Shown piece by piece: positions 55,631 through 64,000 of a stretch of DNA of 64,000 bases (positions within the stretch are counted from its first letter, which is position 1; the number at the start of each line of letters is the position of its first letter). Under the pieces are notes generated by a model. That model was not told the DNA's origin, ran no database searches, and worked only from the letters and a program-made list of their open reading frames with translations. This DNA is from Lysobacter auxotrophicus (GTDB taxonomy: Bacteria > Pseudomonadota > Gammaproteobacteria > Xanthomonadales > Xanthomonadaceae), in assembly GCF_027924565.1 (NCBI RefSeq), contig NZ_AP027041.1, forward strand, positions 4,044,748-4,108,747, in the 5' to 3' direction. Both the position numbers and the translations under genes were made by a program.

Positions 55631-56068
55631 GTGACTTTCCAAGACCTGCTGGCCTTCGCCGAGCGCCACCTCTACCTCTCGCTCGCACTCGTCGGCCTGA
55701 CGCTGGCGATCCTCTACACCGAAATCGCGCGCCTGTTCCGCGGCTACAAGGCGCTGCGTCCGGCCGAACTGACGGGCCTGATGAACCGCGAGAACGCGCT
55801 GGTGATCGACCTGTCGGCCAGCAGCGACTTCGAGAAGGGCCACATCGCCGGCAGCAAGTCGGTGCAGCCCAGCCAGTTCGATCCGGAAAGCAAGCTGCTG
55901 GCCAACGCCAGGGAGCTGCCGGTCGTGGTCGTGTGCCGCAACGGCCAGGGCTCGGGCGACGCCGCCAAGCGCCTGAAGAAGGCCGGCTTCAAGAACGTCT
56001 ACTGGCTCGACGGCGGCATCGGCGCCTGGCAGGCGGCCGATCTTCCGCTGGTGAAGGGCCGCGCCTGA
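55631..56068 (+). CDS. membrane-anchored rhodanese-like protein
   Basis: A 145-residue protein with one N-terminal membrane helix (YLSLALVGLTLAILYTEIA) and a single rhodanese domain. LVIDLSASSDFEKGHIAGS is the first strand motif; the active-site loop is VVVCRNGQGSGDAA, with the catalytic Cys. FKNVYWLDGGIGAWQAADLP is the typical C-terminal motif. It may transfer sulfane sulfur, but the partner is unknown. GTG start at 55631. The rhodanese-secB-gpsA order is conserved in gammaproteobacteria (E. coli yibN-grxC-secB-gpsA, without grxC here). Confidence 0.9.
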   Translation: MTFQDLLAFAERHLYLSLALVGLTLAILYTEIARLFRGYKALRPAELTGLMNRENALVIDLSASSDFEKGHIAGSKSVQPSQFDPESKLLANARELPVVVVCRNGQGSGDAAKRLKKAGFKNVYWLDGGIGAWQAADLPLVKGRA

Positions 56069-56254
56069 CGCGCGAGACTTTGCCGCGCGTTGCGGGGTTG
56101 ATCGGGGCCCCACGTGCCCCAACACCGGTTCCGGGGACAGCCTTTCGCGGCTCGTCGGGGCCTTGTCGCCCGCGCATTCTGAACAGCAGGGCACGTCGTG
56201 AACGCGTGCCATAATCGACCACTTACCGCTATTTCAACGCTTGGAGCACGAGAG

Positions 56255-56767
56255 ATGTCCGAAGAAAACGTCAACGGCAATGCCGCGTCCGCCGAAACCA
56301 ACGGCCCGGCGTTCACCGTCGAGAAGATCTACGTCAAGGACGTCTCCTTCGAAGTTCCGGGCGGTCCGGCGATCTTCAACGAGCAGGCCCAGCCGCAGCT
56401 GCAGATGAACCTTAACCAGAGCGTGCAGCGCCTGAACGAGAACGCCTTCGAGGTCGTCCTCGGCATCACCCTGACCTGCTCGGCCAACGAGAAGACCCTG
56501 TACGTGGCCGAAGTGAAGCAGGCCGGCGTGTTCGGCCTGGTCGGCTTCGACGCGCAGACGCTGGACGCGATGCTCGGCACGCATTGCCCGAACGTCCTGT
56601 ACCCGTACACGCGCCAGCTGATCAGCGACCTGATCCAGGCCGGCGGCTTCCCGCCGTTCTACCTGCAGCCGATCAACTTCGACGCGCTGTACGCCGAAGG
56701 CCTCCGCCAGCGCGCCGCGCAGCAGCAGTCGGGTCTGGCCGACGCCGAGACCGCCGGCAACGCCTGA
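56255..56767 (+). CDS. secB: protein-export chaperone SecB
   Basis: A 170-residue tetrameric cytoplasmic chaperone that keeps precursors unfolded and delivers them to SecA. Seen: [22 protein letters not shown] (core [10 protein letters not shown]), [19 protein letters not shown], the conserved GLVGF and [34 protein letters not shown] (core [12 protein letters not shown]). The N-terminus ([15 protein letters not shown]) and the C-terminus are family-typical disordered tails. The ATG at 56255 has a GGAG ribosome site. It is followed after 13 bp by gpsA. Confidence 0.97.
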   Translation: MSEENVNGNAASAETNGPAFTVEKIYVKDVSFEVPGGPAIFNEQAQPQLQMNLNQSVQRLNENAFEVVLGITLTCSANEKTLYVAEVKQAGVFGLVGFDAQTLDAMLGTHCPNVLYPYTRQLISDLIQAGGFPPFYLQPINFDALYAEGLRQRAAQQQSGLADAETAGNA

Positions 56768-56780
56768 TCGCGCCCGCGGC

Positions 56781-57809
56781 ATGGAAGCGAACGCACTTCC
56801 GAACGTCGCGGTCCTCGGCGCGGGCTCCTGGGGCACCGCCCTGGCGGCCCTGATCGCACGGCACGGTCATCCGACCGTGCTGTGGGGTCGCGATGCCGAT
56901 GGCATCGAGGCCATCGAACACCGCCACGAGAACCCGCGCTACCTCCCCGGCATTCCGTTGCCGGCGTCGCTGCGCGCGACCACCGACCTGGTCGCGGCGC
57001 TGAAGGGCGCCGACTTCGTCCTGGTGGTCGTGCCGTCGCACGCCTTCGCCGAAACCCTGCGCAAGCTCGCGCCGCATCGTCCGGCGCACGCCGGCGTGGC
57101 GTGGGCGACGAAGGGCTTCGAACCGGGCAGCGGGCGGTTCCTGCATGAAGTCGCCGAGGACGTGCTCGGTCCCGACGTGCCGCTGGCGGTCGTGACGGGC
57201 CCGTCGTTCGCGAAGGAAGTCGCGCAGGGCCTGCCGACCGCGCTGACGGTGCACGGCAACGACGCCTCGTTCGCGCAGTCCGTCGCCGACGCGCTGCACG
57301 GGCCCGCCTTCCGCGCGTACACCGGCAACGACATGCTCGGCGCCGAACTCGGCGGCGCGATGAAGAACGTGCTCGCGGTCGCCACCGGCGTCGCCGACGG
57401 CATGCAGCTGGGCCTCAACGCCCGCGCGGGGCTCATCACCCGCGGCCTCAACGAGATGCTGCGCCTCAACCATGCGATCGGCGGCAAGGCCGAAACGCTG
57501 ATGGGCCTGGCCGGCCTCGGCGATCTGGTGCTCACCTGTACCGGCGACCTGTCGCGCAACCGTCGCCTGGGCCTCGCGCTCGGCCGCGGCCAGTCGATCG
57601 AGGACGCCGTGCGCGAGATCGGCCAGGTCGTCGAATCGGTGCAGACCGCCGACGAGGTGATGCGCCAGGCGGAGCGTCACGGCATCGAGCTGCCGATCTC
57701 CAGCGCGGTGCAGTCGGTACTGCACGGCGACCTCACGCCGGGCGAGGGCCTCAAGCTTCTGCTCTCGCGCGAACAGAAGCCGGAATATCCGCGCAACCTG
57801 TTCGGCTGA
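56781..57809 (+). CDS. gpsA: NAD(P)H-dependent glycerol-3-phosphate dehydrogenase
   Basis: A 342-residue enzyme that reduces dihydroxyacetone phosphate to sn-glycerol-3-phosphate for phospholipid synthesis. Seen: the Rossmann motif [18 protein letters not shown], the catalytic-site [37 protein letters not shown] (core [11 protein letters not shown]) with the active Lys, and [13 protein letters not shown]. The length is normal. It closes the rhodanese-secB-gpsA group and is followed by a bidirectional terminator. Confidence 0.97.
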   Translation: MEANALPNVAVLGAGSWGTALAALIARHGHPTVLWGRDADGIEAIEHRHENPRYLPGIPLPASLRATTDLVAALKGADFVLVVVPSHAFAETLRKLAPHRPAHAGVAWATKGFEPGSGRFLHEVAEDVLGPDVPLAVVTGPSFAKEVAQGLPTALTVHGNDASFAQSVADALHGPAFRAYTGNDMLGAELGGAMKNVLAVATGVADGMQLGLNARAGLITRGLNEMLRLNHAIGGKAETLMGLAGLGDLVLTCTGDLSRNRRLGLALGRGQSIEDAVREIGQVVESVQTADEVMRQAERHGIELPISSAVQSVLHGDLTPGEGLKLLLSREQKPEYPRNLFG

Positions 57810-57830
57810 CGGACGCCCGACGCACCATGG

Positions 57831-57856
57831 AAAAACCCGGCCTCGGCCGGGTTTTT
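57831..57856. terminator. bidirectional rho-independent terminator
   Basis: AAAAACCCGGCC (57831-57842), loop TC, GGCCGGGTTTTT (57845-57856). Oligo-A on one side and oligo-T on the other serve both gpsA and the convergent Ax21-like gene. Confidence 0.93.
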
Positions 57857-57875
57857 CGTTTCAGCGAAGTCGCGA

Positions 57876-58514
57876 TCAGAAGCTCGCGCGCACGCCGACG
57901 CCGAGCAGCGACGCATCGCCACCGCCTTCGACCTCGGCCACCAGGCCCCAGTTGCGGGTGAGCTTGTACTGGAGGCCGGCGCTCGCGCTGAAGGCGCCGT
58001 CGTAGACGTCGCCGTCGGTGTAGTTGCCTTTCACCCACAGCTCGACGTTGTCGGCGATGAGATGGCGCACGCCGACGGCCACGCGTACGTCGTCGCCTTC
58101 CTCCGCGCCCTGATCGTCGTCCTTGACGTCGATCTTCGTGCGCAGCCAGCTCAGTTCGGCGACCAGGTCGGTGCGCTCGCGCAGATCGTGGTGCCAACCC
58201 GCGCCGAGCACGCCCTGCGACATGTCGACGCTTGCGCTCGCGATTTCCCCACCGCCCATCGGCAGCGAGATGCCCACGTCGTCGTCGCCCTTGCGGTAGG
58301 CGCCGAACACGTGGATCGACGGCGCGACCTCCGCCGAACCTGCGACGTAGAAGCCGCCGGCTTCGATGTCGTCGATCTCCAGGTCCGGCGGCGCCGGCAA
58401 CTCCTGGTCGAGCCGGGCGAAACCGGCTTCGATGTACGTGTAGCTGTGGCCGCCGGCGAACGCGGCGAACGGCGCGGCGGCGAGCGCCAGCGCAAGTGCG
58501 AGCTGTTTCTTCAT
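57876..58514 (-). CDS. Ax21-family outer membrane barrel protein, paralogue 1
   Basis: A 212-residue outer membrane protein. Signal peptide MKKQLALALALAAAPFAAFA, mature start GGHSYTYIEAGFARL. Alternating beta strands lead to the C-terminal VGVRASF, whose last Phe is the usual barrel-assembly signal. It is the most diverged of three tandem genes: it shares the S/YxYxEGGY start, the VFGAYRKGDDD strand (FGxYxK type) and the R(A/I)SF end with the other two. Function unknown. The start ATG at 58514 is followed by KKQ, as in the paralogue (KKR). Confidence 0.8.
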   Translation of the reverse strand: MKKQLALALALAAAPFAAFAGGHSYTYIEAGFARLDQELPAPPDLEIDDIEAGGFYVAGSAEVAPSIHVFGAYRKGDDDVGISLPMGGGEIASASVDMSQGVLGAGWHHDLRERTDLVAELSWLRTKIDVKDDDQGAEEGDDVRVAVGVRHLIADNVELWVKGNYTDGDVYDGAFSASAGLQYKLTRNWGLVAEVEGGGDASLLGVGVRASF

Positions 58515-58593
58515 CCGATCCCCGGAAGATGCGAGCGAACCAGGCCGAACTTTGGCACGAATGGCCACGCGCGGCATGAGGCGGGCATCGCAA

Positions 58594-58624
58594 ACGAAAA
58601 GACCCGGCCGGAGCCGGGTCTTTC
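58594..58624 (-). terminator. terminator after Ax21 paralogue 2
   Basis: Read on the minus strand: AAAGACCCGGC, loop TCCG, GCCGGGTCTTT, then TCGTTT (stem arms 58598-58608 and 58613-58623). It separates the transcripts of paralogues 1 and 2. Confidence 0.85.
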
Positions 58625-58645
58625 GGGTGCTGCGTGATGCGGCGA

Positions 58646-59302
58646 TCAGAAGCTCGCGCGGACGCCTGCGGTGTAGCGGGTCACGTCGTCGATCACTTCG
58701 ACTTCGCCGACCAGGCCCCAGGTCGCGTTGAACTTGTACTGGCCGCCCAGCGTTCCGATGAAGTTGCCGTCGAAATCGCTGCCACCGAGGTAGCCGAGCT
58801 TGATCCAGCCTTCGGCGTGCTCGTTGCCGCCACGCACGCCGAGCGCCGCACGGCCGCCCTTCTGGTCGATCGTGCCGGATTCCTCTTCGACGAGGTCGCC
58901 TTCGACCCACGCGCGGATGTCCACTTCGCGCTCGACGCTGACGTACGCCGCCTCGGCGATGAAGTCCACGTTCTCGCCCCACGCCATGTGGTAGCCGACG
59001 CCGCCTTCTGCCTGGGTCAGGTCGTCTTCCAGACGAATCTTCACGTCGGTGATGGGCTCGATCGTCTCGTCGTCCGACGCCTTGGCGTAGGAGCCGAACA
59101 GGTAGAACGACGGGCTGATTTCGAACGAACCCTTGAGGTAGCCGCCCGAGGCGTCGACGTCGCCGAAGTCCTCGAAATTCTCGTTGATCTTCGCCTGGGT
59201 GTAGCCACCCTCGACGTAGGTGTAGCTCAGGCCGTTGTCCGCGGCGGAGGCGGCAAACGGCGCGGCCGCCAGCATGGCAGCCAGAACGAAACGCTTCTTC
59301 AT
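58646..59302 (-). CDS. Ax21-family outer membrane barrel protein, paralogue 2
   Basis: A 218-residue outer membrane protein. Signal peptide MKKRFVLAAMLAAAPFAASA, mature start ADNGLSYTYVEGGYTQAK. It contains FYLFGSYAKASDDETIEP, GVGYHMAWGENVDFIAEAAY, LGVRGGNEHAEGWIKLGYLGGSDFDG and the barrel end YTAGVRASF. Strand-by-strand it corresponds to the Ax21 gene next to it, with an insertion of acidic residues in a surface loop (WVEGDLVEEESGT). Function is not established. Confidence 0.83.
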   Translation of the reverse strand: MKKRFVLAAMLAAAPFAASAADNGLSYTYVEGGYTQAKINENFEDFGDVDASGGYLKGSFEISPSFYLFGSYAKASDDETIEPITDVKIRLEDDLTQAEGGVGYHMAWGENVDFIAEAAYVSVEREVDIRAWVEGDLVEEESGTIDQKGGRAALGVRGGNEHAEGWIKLGYLGGSDFDGNFIGTLGGQYKFNATWGLVGEVEVIDDVTRYTAGVRASF

Positions 59303-59403
59303 GGAATCCCCTGATCCTTTTGGTGTTGGTCCCTGACCGCCATTGCAGCGGCTGGCGCACGATAACGTGAAGAAAGCGTTAATTCAATGGTGCTGTCGTT
59401 CAC

Positions 59404-59431
59404 AAAAAGAAGCCCGGCGGGGCCGGGCTTC
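59404..59431 (-). terminator. terminator after the Ax21 gene
   Basis: Read on the minus strand: GAAGCCCGGC, loop CCC, GCCGGGCTTC, then TTTTT (stem arms 59409-59418 and 59422-59431, A-run 59404-59408). Confidence 0.9.
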
Positions 59432-59495
59432 CAATCACGACATGGGGGAGAGAGAAACGCTGTCGTGGAACGCTTTCGAGCTGTGTCGACTGCGA

Positions 59496-60077
59496 TCAGA
59501 AGCTGATGCGCGGGCCGACGAAGTACTCGGTGTAACCGTCGACGAACTTCACTTCGCCGTTGATGCCCCAGGTCTGGTTGAACTTCACCTGGGCACCGAG
59601 GCGGCCGTAGAACTCGCCGTCGACGCCCTGGTCGTAGTCCTCGTAACCGGCCAGCGCGAAGGCTTCGATGTTCGGGGTCAGCCCGGCGCGCACGCCGGCT
59701 TCCACGCTCCAGCCGTCGAAATCGAGATCGACCGCCTTGAACTCGGCCTTCTCGTAGGCGACGCGGGTGAGCAGGTCGACGCTGGAGTTGATCTCGTGGT
59801 TGTAGCCAACGCCCACGCGCAGACGATCGAGGTCGCCGCCGTTGTGGTCGAACTCCTGGCTGCTGTAGTTGCCGAACAGGTGGAAGTTCGGCGCGATGGC
59901 GCCGGAACCGCCCACCGACCAGCCGTCCGCGTCCGGCGCGTCGTCGAAGCCGCCGAAGCTGTCGGAACTGGTGCCGACGTAACCGCCTTCGATGTAGTTG
60001 TAGGAGACGTTGTCGGCCGCCGACGCGGCAAACGGCAGCGCGGCGAGCAGGGTCAGGGCAAGCAGGGAACGCTTCAT
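59496..60077 (-). CDS. Ax21 family outer membrane protein
   Basis: A 193-residue protein of the xanthomonad Ax21 family, an eight-stranded-type outer membrane barrel released in vesicles. Signal peptide MKRSLLALTLLAALPFAASA, then ADNVSYNYIEGGYVGTSSDS. Family signatures are strong: FHLFGNYSSQEFD, RVGVGYNHEINSSVDLLTRVAYEKAEF (core VGVGYNHEI), GYEDYDQGVDGEFYGRLGAQVKFNQTWGINGEVK (core FYGRLGAQVKFNQ) and the end FVGPRISF. Early reports of Ax21 as an immune elicitor and quorum signal were withdrawn, so only an envelope or biofilm role is safe to state. It is the best conserved of the three tandem copies. Confidence 0.92.
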   Translation of the reverse strand: MKRSLLALTLLAALPFAASAADNVSYNYIEGGYVGTSSDSFGGFDDAPDADGWSVGGSGAIAPNFHLFGNYSSQEFDHNGGDLDRLRVGVGYNHEINSSVDLLTRVAYEKAEFKAVDLDFDGWSVEAGVRAGLTPNIEAFALAGYEDYDQGVDGEFYGRLGAQVKFNQTWGINGEVKFVDGYTEYFVGPRISF

Positions 60078-60297
60078 AAGGTCTCAGCCTCTTTATTAGT
60101 TGTCCGGCGCCTGTTGGGGGACATGCGAGTGGCGCCGGTGCCGAGGAGTATCCGGAGCTAACCGAAATTTAACCTGAATACTGTACCGACCCGTGCAGGA
60201 ACTTGGATTCGGCGTGACGGTCCAGGCGCTCGATCGGCAAGGTGCGACGCCCGATCGCATCGCGCGCGTGCCGCGAAGGCAAGCGGGAATGCGCCTG

Positions 60298-60303
60298 TAA
60301 AAT
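60298..60303 (+). promoter_or_regulatory. -10 element of a possibly leaderless queF transcript
   Basis: TAAAAT lies only 6 bp before the queF ATG at 60310, preceded by a TG. There is no ribosome site between it and the start, so transcription would begin at or very near the A of ATG. Confidence 0.5.
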
Positions 60304-60309
60304 CGCCGC

Positions 60310-61131
60310 ATGACCCACGACCTCCCCCTCGGCCGTCACGTCGACTACCCCCGCGAGTACGACGCGAGCCTGCTGTTCCCCATCGCCCGTTCGCTGGGCC
60401 GCGACCACATCGGCATCGCCGCCGGCGCCCTGCCCTTCATCGGCGTGGATCGCTGGAACGCCTACGAACTGAGCTGGCTCGACAGCCGCGGCAAGCCGCG
60501 CGTCGGCACCGCGACGATCACCGTGCCGGCCACCTCGCCGAACCTGGTCGAATCCAAGTCGCTCAAGCTCTACCTCAACTCGTTCAATGCCGCGCGGTTC
60601 GCGTCCGATGCCGACGTGCGCGCGCGCATCGCCGACGACCTCACGCGTGTCGCCGGCGCGCCGGTCGACGTCGAGTTCGGACTGCCTCCCATCGACGAGG
60701 CGGCGCCCGACAACGCGGTGCTCGACTGCATCGATTCGCTCGAGGTCGACATCGACGACTACGGTCCGCCGAACGCGGAGCATCTTTCGGCCGACGCGTC
60801 GCGCGTGGTCACCGAGACGCTCACCAGTTCGCTGCTCAAGTCGAACTGTCCGGTGACCGGGCAGCCGGACTGGGCGCGCATCGTGATCGACTACCACGGG
60901 CCGAAGCTCGATCGCGCCGGCCTGCTGCGCTACCTGGTGTCGTTCCGCGACCACGCCGAGTTCCACGAGCAATGCGTCGAACGCGTGTTCGTCGACCTCA
61001 TCGCGCGCACCGGCGCGCAGCGTTTGTCGGTGGAAGCGCGCTACACGCGCCGCGGTGGACTCGACATCAATCCGTGGCGCGCGACGCCCGGCATCGTGCG
61101 TCCGGCGCCGGGTCGCGACGAACGGCAGTAA
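60310..61131 (+). CDS. queF: NADPH-dependent 7-cyano-7-deazaguanine reductase QueF
   Basis: A 273-residue bimodular (YqfQ-type) QueF that reduces preQ0 to preQ1 in queuosine synthesis. Seen: [18 protein letters not shown] with the substrate Glu and the QueF signature ESKSxKxYLNSF, the active-site Cys in [13 protein letters not shown] (about residue 181), and [12 protein letters not shown], with His and Glu of the second module. The length agrees with E. coli QueF (282). Start at ATG 60310, with a -10-like TAAAAT directly upstream. Confidence 0.95.
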   Translation: MTHDLPLGRHVDYPREYDASLLFPIARSLGRDHIGIAAGALPFIGVDRWNAYELSWLDSRGKPRVGTATITVPATSPNLVESKSLKLYLNSFNAARFASDADVRARIADDLTRVAGAPVDVEFGLPPIDEAAPDNAVLDCIDSLEVDIDDYGPPNAEHLSADASRVVTETLTSSLLKSNCPVTGQPDWARIVIDYHGPKLDRAGLLRYLVSFRDHAEFHEQCVERVFVDLIARTGAQRLSVEARYTRRGGLDINPWRATPGIVRPAPGRDERQ

Positions 61132-61225
61132 GGGTCGCGTCAACGTCGCTTTTTCTGCCCGCCCTGTTACCTACCCTTAACAGGGCGCGTGCCATCGTGC
61201 CTCCGCCAACGCAGGAGACACCCCC

Positions 61226-61537
61226 GTGACGACACCGGACAAGAAGGCCGACTTCTCCGACGTGCAAAGCAACGTCGAAAGCACGGAGCAGATCAAGCCG
61301 GATTTCAGCGACGTCCAGTCCACGATCAGTTCCACCGAACAGATCGAATCGGCGACGGCCGGTGAAGCGCGCAGCTACACCGTGCAGAAGGGCGACACGC
61401 TGTCGCACATCGCCAAGCAGTTCTACGGCAAGGCCGGACAGTGGCACGCGATCTTCGACGCGAACCGCGACCAGCTCGATGATCCCGACCGCATCCAGCC
61501 CGGCCAGGTGCTGCGCATTCCGCCCGCGGGCGAATGA
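61226..61537 (+). CDS. LysM domain protein with duplicated N-terminal motif
   Basis: A 103-residue protein with one C-terminal LysM domain (about 50-101: YTVQKGDTLSHIAKQFYGKA, LDDPDRIQPGQVLRIPP), related to E. coli LysM/BON protein Kbp without its BON domain. The N-terminal half is a near-perfect duplication, DFSDVQSNVESTEQIKP then DFSDVQSTISSTEQIES, which is hydrophilic and may be disordered. No signal peptide is seen, so it is probably cytoplasmic, where LysM may bind other ligands. GTG start at 61226 with a GCAGGAGAC ribosome site. Confidence 0.85.
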   Translation: MTTPDKKADFSDVQSNVESTEQIKPDFSDVQSTISSTEQIESATAGEARSYTVQKGDTLSHIAKQFYGKAGQWHAIFDANRDQLDDPDRIQPGQVLRIPPAGE

Positions 61538-61580
61538 GCCACCTCACCCCTTGCCACTGCCCATTCCAGGAGATGTCCCG

Positions 61581-62084
61581 ATGATGATCCGTAACCGCCT
61601 CGCCACTGCCCTCGCGGCCGCGCTGCTCGCCTCGGTCGCGCTGGTCGGCTGCAAGAAGAAGGAAGAAACCGTCGCCACCAGCACGCCGCCGGCGACGACC
61701 GAACCGGCCGCTCCGGCTCCGGCCCCGGCGCCCGCCCCGGCCGCAACGGTGTCGGTCACCACGGTCGACCTTGGCCCCACCGTCGGTCCCGACAAGAAGG
61801 TCACCGCGCCGACCGCGACGTTCAAGCCCAGCGACACGATCAACGCCTCCGTCGGCACGACGACGTCCGATCCGGCATCGGCCGTGTCGGCCAAGCTCGG
61901 CGCGAAGTGGACCTTCCAGGACGGCCAGACCGTGAAGGAAGACACCGCCGACATCAACTTCGCCGGCCCGGGCCAGACCGTCTTCAGCATCAACAGCCCG
62001 AAGGGTTTCCCGACCGGCAAGTACAAGCTCGAGGTCTTGCTCGACGGCGCCGTCGTGCAGACGCGCGACTTCGAGGTGAAGTAA
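61581..62084 (+). CDS. lipoprotein of unknown function
   Basis: A 167-residue lipoprotein. Lipobox ASVALVGC (Cys24) is followed by KKKEE and an Ala/Pro linker (PAPAPAPAPA) to about residue 55. The mature domain (about 56-167) alternates short beta strands: VTTVDLGPTVGPDKKVTAP, FKPSDTINASVGTTT, AKLGAKWTFQDGQTVKED, FSINSPKGFPTGKYKLEVLLDG. This is an Ig-like or PapD-like sandwich pattern. The function is unknown. The ATG at 61581 has an AGGAGATG ribosome site; 61584 is also possible. It lies 43 bp after the LysM gene. Confidence 0.82.
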   Translation: MMIRNRLATALAAALLASVALVGCKKKEETVATSTPPATTEPAAPAPAPAPAPAATVSVTTVDLGPTVGPDKKVTAPTATFKPSDTINASVGTTTSDPASAVSAKLGAKWTFQDGQTVKEDTADINFAGPGQTVFSINSPKGFPTGKYKLEVLLDGAVVQTRDFEVK

Positions 62085-62119
62085 CCGTCTCTCTCCCCCA
62101 CCGGATGGTGGGCAAGCAT

Positions 62120-62149
62120 GGGCGCGGCTCCCCACCGCGCCCTTTTTTT
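62120..62149 (+). terminator. rho-independent terminator
   Basis: GGGCGCGG (62120-62127), 7-nt loop, CCGCGCCC (62135-62142), then seven T. It follows the lipoprotein gene. Confidence 0.9.
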
Positions 62150-62196
62150 ATGCGCGTTTTATGCGCGTGTCTCTCATGTGCGCGTTCCGGGCGCGA

Positions 62197-62613
62197 TCAA
62201 CGCGCCGGCAGCACGCCGTCGACGTAATACCAGCGCCCGTCTTCGCGAACGAAGCGGCTGATCTCGTGCAACCGGAACGCCGAGCCGCCGCCGACGCGGT
62301 ACCGCGCCACGAATTCCACCGTCGCATGGTCCGCGTCGATCGGCGTGTGGCGCTTCACGTCCAGGCCGAGCCATTTCGTCGTCGCCGTGTCGGCCAGGTC
62401 CAGGTCCTGCGGGCGCGTGTCCGGATGCCAGCTTGCGAGCACGTACGCCGTGTCGCACCGCACGTAGGCGCTGTAGCGCGAACGCATCAGCGCTAGCGCA
62501 TCCGGCGCGGGCGCGCCGCCGTGCAGCGGGCCGCAGCACTGGCCGTAGGGGCATCCGCGACCGCAGGGACAGGCGGCGGAAGCGGCGATGGGGGCGGGCG
62601 GGCTCGGGTTCAT
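62197..62613 (-). CDS. YchJ family protein with N-terminal SEC-C motif
   Basis: A 138-residue protein. The SEC-C-type zinc motif CPCGRGCPYGQCCGP is at residues 15-29. The rest is the YchJ domain (ALMRSRYSAYVRCDTAYVLASWHP, then ATTKWLGLDVKRHTP, VEFVARYRVGGG, LHEISRFVREDGRWYYVDG), an NTF2-like fold. The function is unknown. The ATG at 62613 is divergent from the UPF0149 gene, which also carries a SEC-C motif; 68 bp separate them. Confidence 0.9.
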   Translation of the reverse strand: MNPSPPAPIAASAACPCGRGCPYGQCCGPLHGGAPAPDALALMRSRYSAYVRCDTAYVLASWHPDTRPQDLDLADTATTKWLGLDVKRHTPIDADHATVEFVARYRVGGGSAFRLHEISRFVREDGRWYYVDGVLPAR

Positions 62614-62681
62614 GCACGAATTCTCGGCGAGGCGACCCCACTGCGACTACCATGACGCGCCCCCGCGAAGCATGAGCCGCC

Positions 62682-63395
<714 letters not shown>

Positions 63396-63596
63396 GCCCG
63401 CCATACCGTCGCGTGCGGTAGTCCGGCGCACGCGACGCGGGTCGCAGCGTTGCGCCCGCGCGCTTTGCCGCACTGCATCGAAACCGCGACAATGCCACGT
63501 TGCGCGCCCCGCGCTCTCCCGAGCGGGCGCGCGCGTCGAACAGGCCGCCGGCGCCATGCCGCGACGAGCCGCGCACCCGCCCACGTCTTCCGCTAG

Positions 63597-64000
<404 letters not shown>

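Overview
The window reads as ordinary chromosome of a GC-rich gammaproteobacterium of the order Xanthomonadales, most like Lysobacter. This rests on an Ax21-family outer membrane cluster, I78 inhibitor and SodC lipoproteins, the rhodanese-secB-gpsA and hemD-hemX-hemY gene orders, monomeric isocitrate dehydrogenase, and dense dispersed palindromes of types familiar from xanthomonads. The genus is inferred from gene content and style, not from a database match. No rRNA, tRNA, CRISPR array, prophage or transposase was seen.

Layout. 0-5 kb: M16 peptidase (cut by the window edge), SDR oxidoreductase, trmL, a META/DUF4377 lipoprotein and uppP. 5-9.7 kb: a nitrogen-assimilation block of glnA, a TorF-type porin, a P-II protein and amtB. 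The glnA leader carries two NtrC-like boxes and a near-consensus sigma-54 promoter. 9.7-16 kb: an amino acid permease, a nitronate monooxygenase and an operon ordered like E. coli ybhP-clsB-ybhN. 16-24 kb: three overlapping kinase genes, led by a 1,853-residue soluble hybrid kinase with eight exact 276-bp HAMP-type repeats. 24-26.3 kb: an alpha/beta hydrolase and a secreted protein. 26.4-29 kb: a lower-GC accessory patch in which each short gene ends just before a copy of a GTCCGC-type palindrome, resembling a cassette array without a visible integrase. 29-34 kb: HIT, GNAT, Gfo/Idh and GFA proteins and a GH3 beta-glucosidase with a LacI-type operator. 34-36.6 kb: ntrB-ntrC, with a perfect NtrC box touching the ntrB start codon. 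36.7-41 kb: SodC, GNAT, I78 inhibitor, a barnase/barstar pair and a Tet-type MFS transporter. 41-47.5 kb: gltB-gltD. 47.5-48.2 kb: a repeat-packed gap with a hexanucleotide microsatellite. 48-57.8 kb: a conserved hypothetical, a FadI-type thiolase, hemDXY, and rhodanese-secB-gpsA. 57.8-60.1 kb: three tandem Ax21-family barrel genes. 60-64 kb: queF, a LysM protein, a lipoprotein, two SEC-C proteins and icd (cut by the edge).

How it fits together. NtrB/NtrC, glnA, P-II, AmtB and GltBD lie within about 42 kb and form most of the ammonium uptake and GS-GOGAT circuit. NtrC boxes at both glnA and ntrB suggest direct control and autoregulation. The dispersed palindromes fall mainly between convergent genes, where they probably act as, or replace, terminators.
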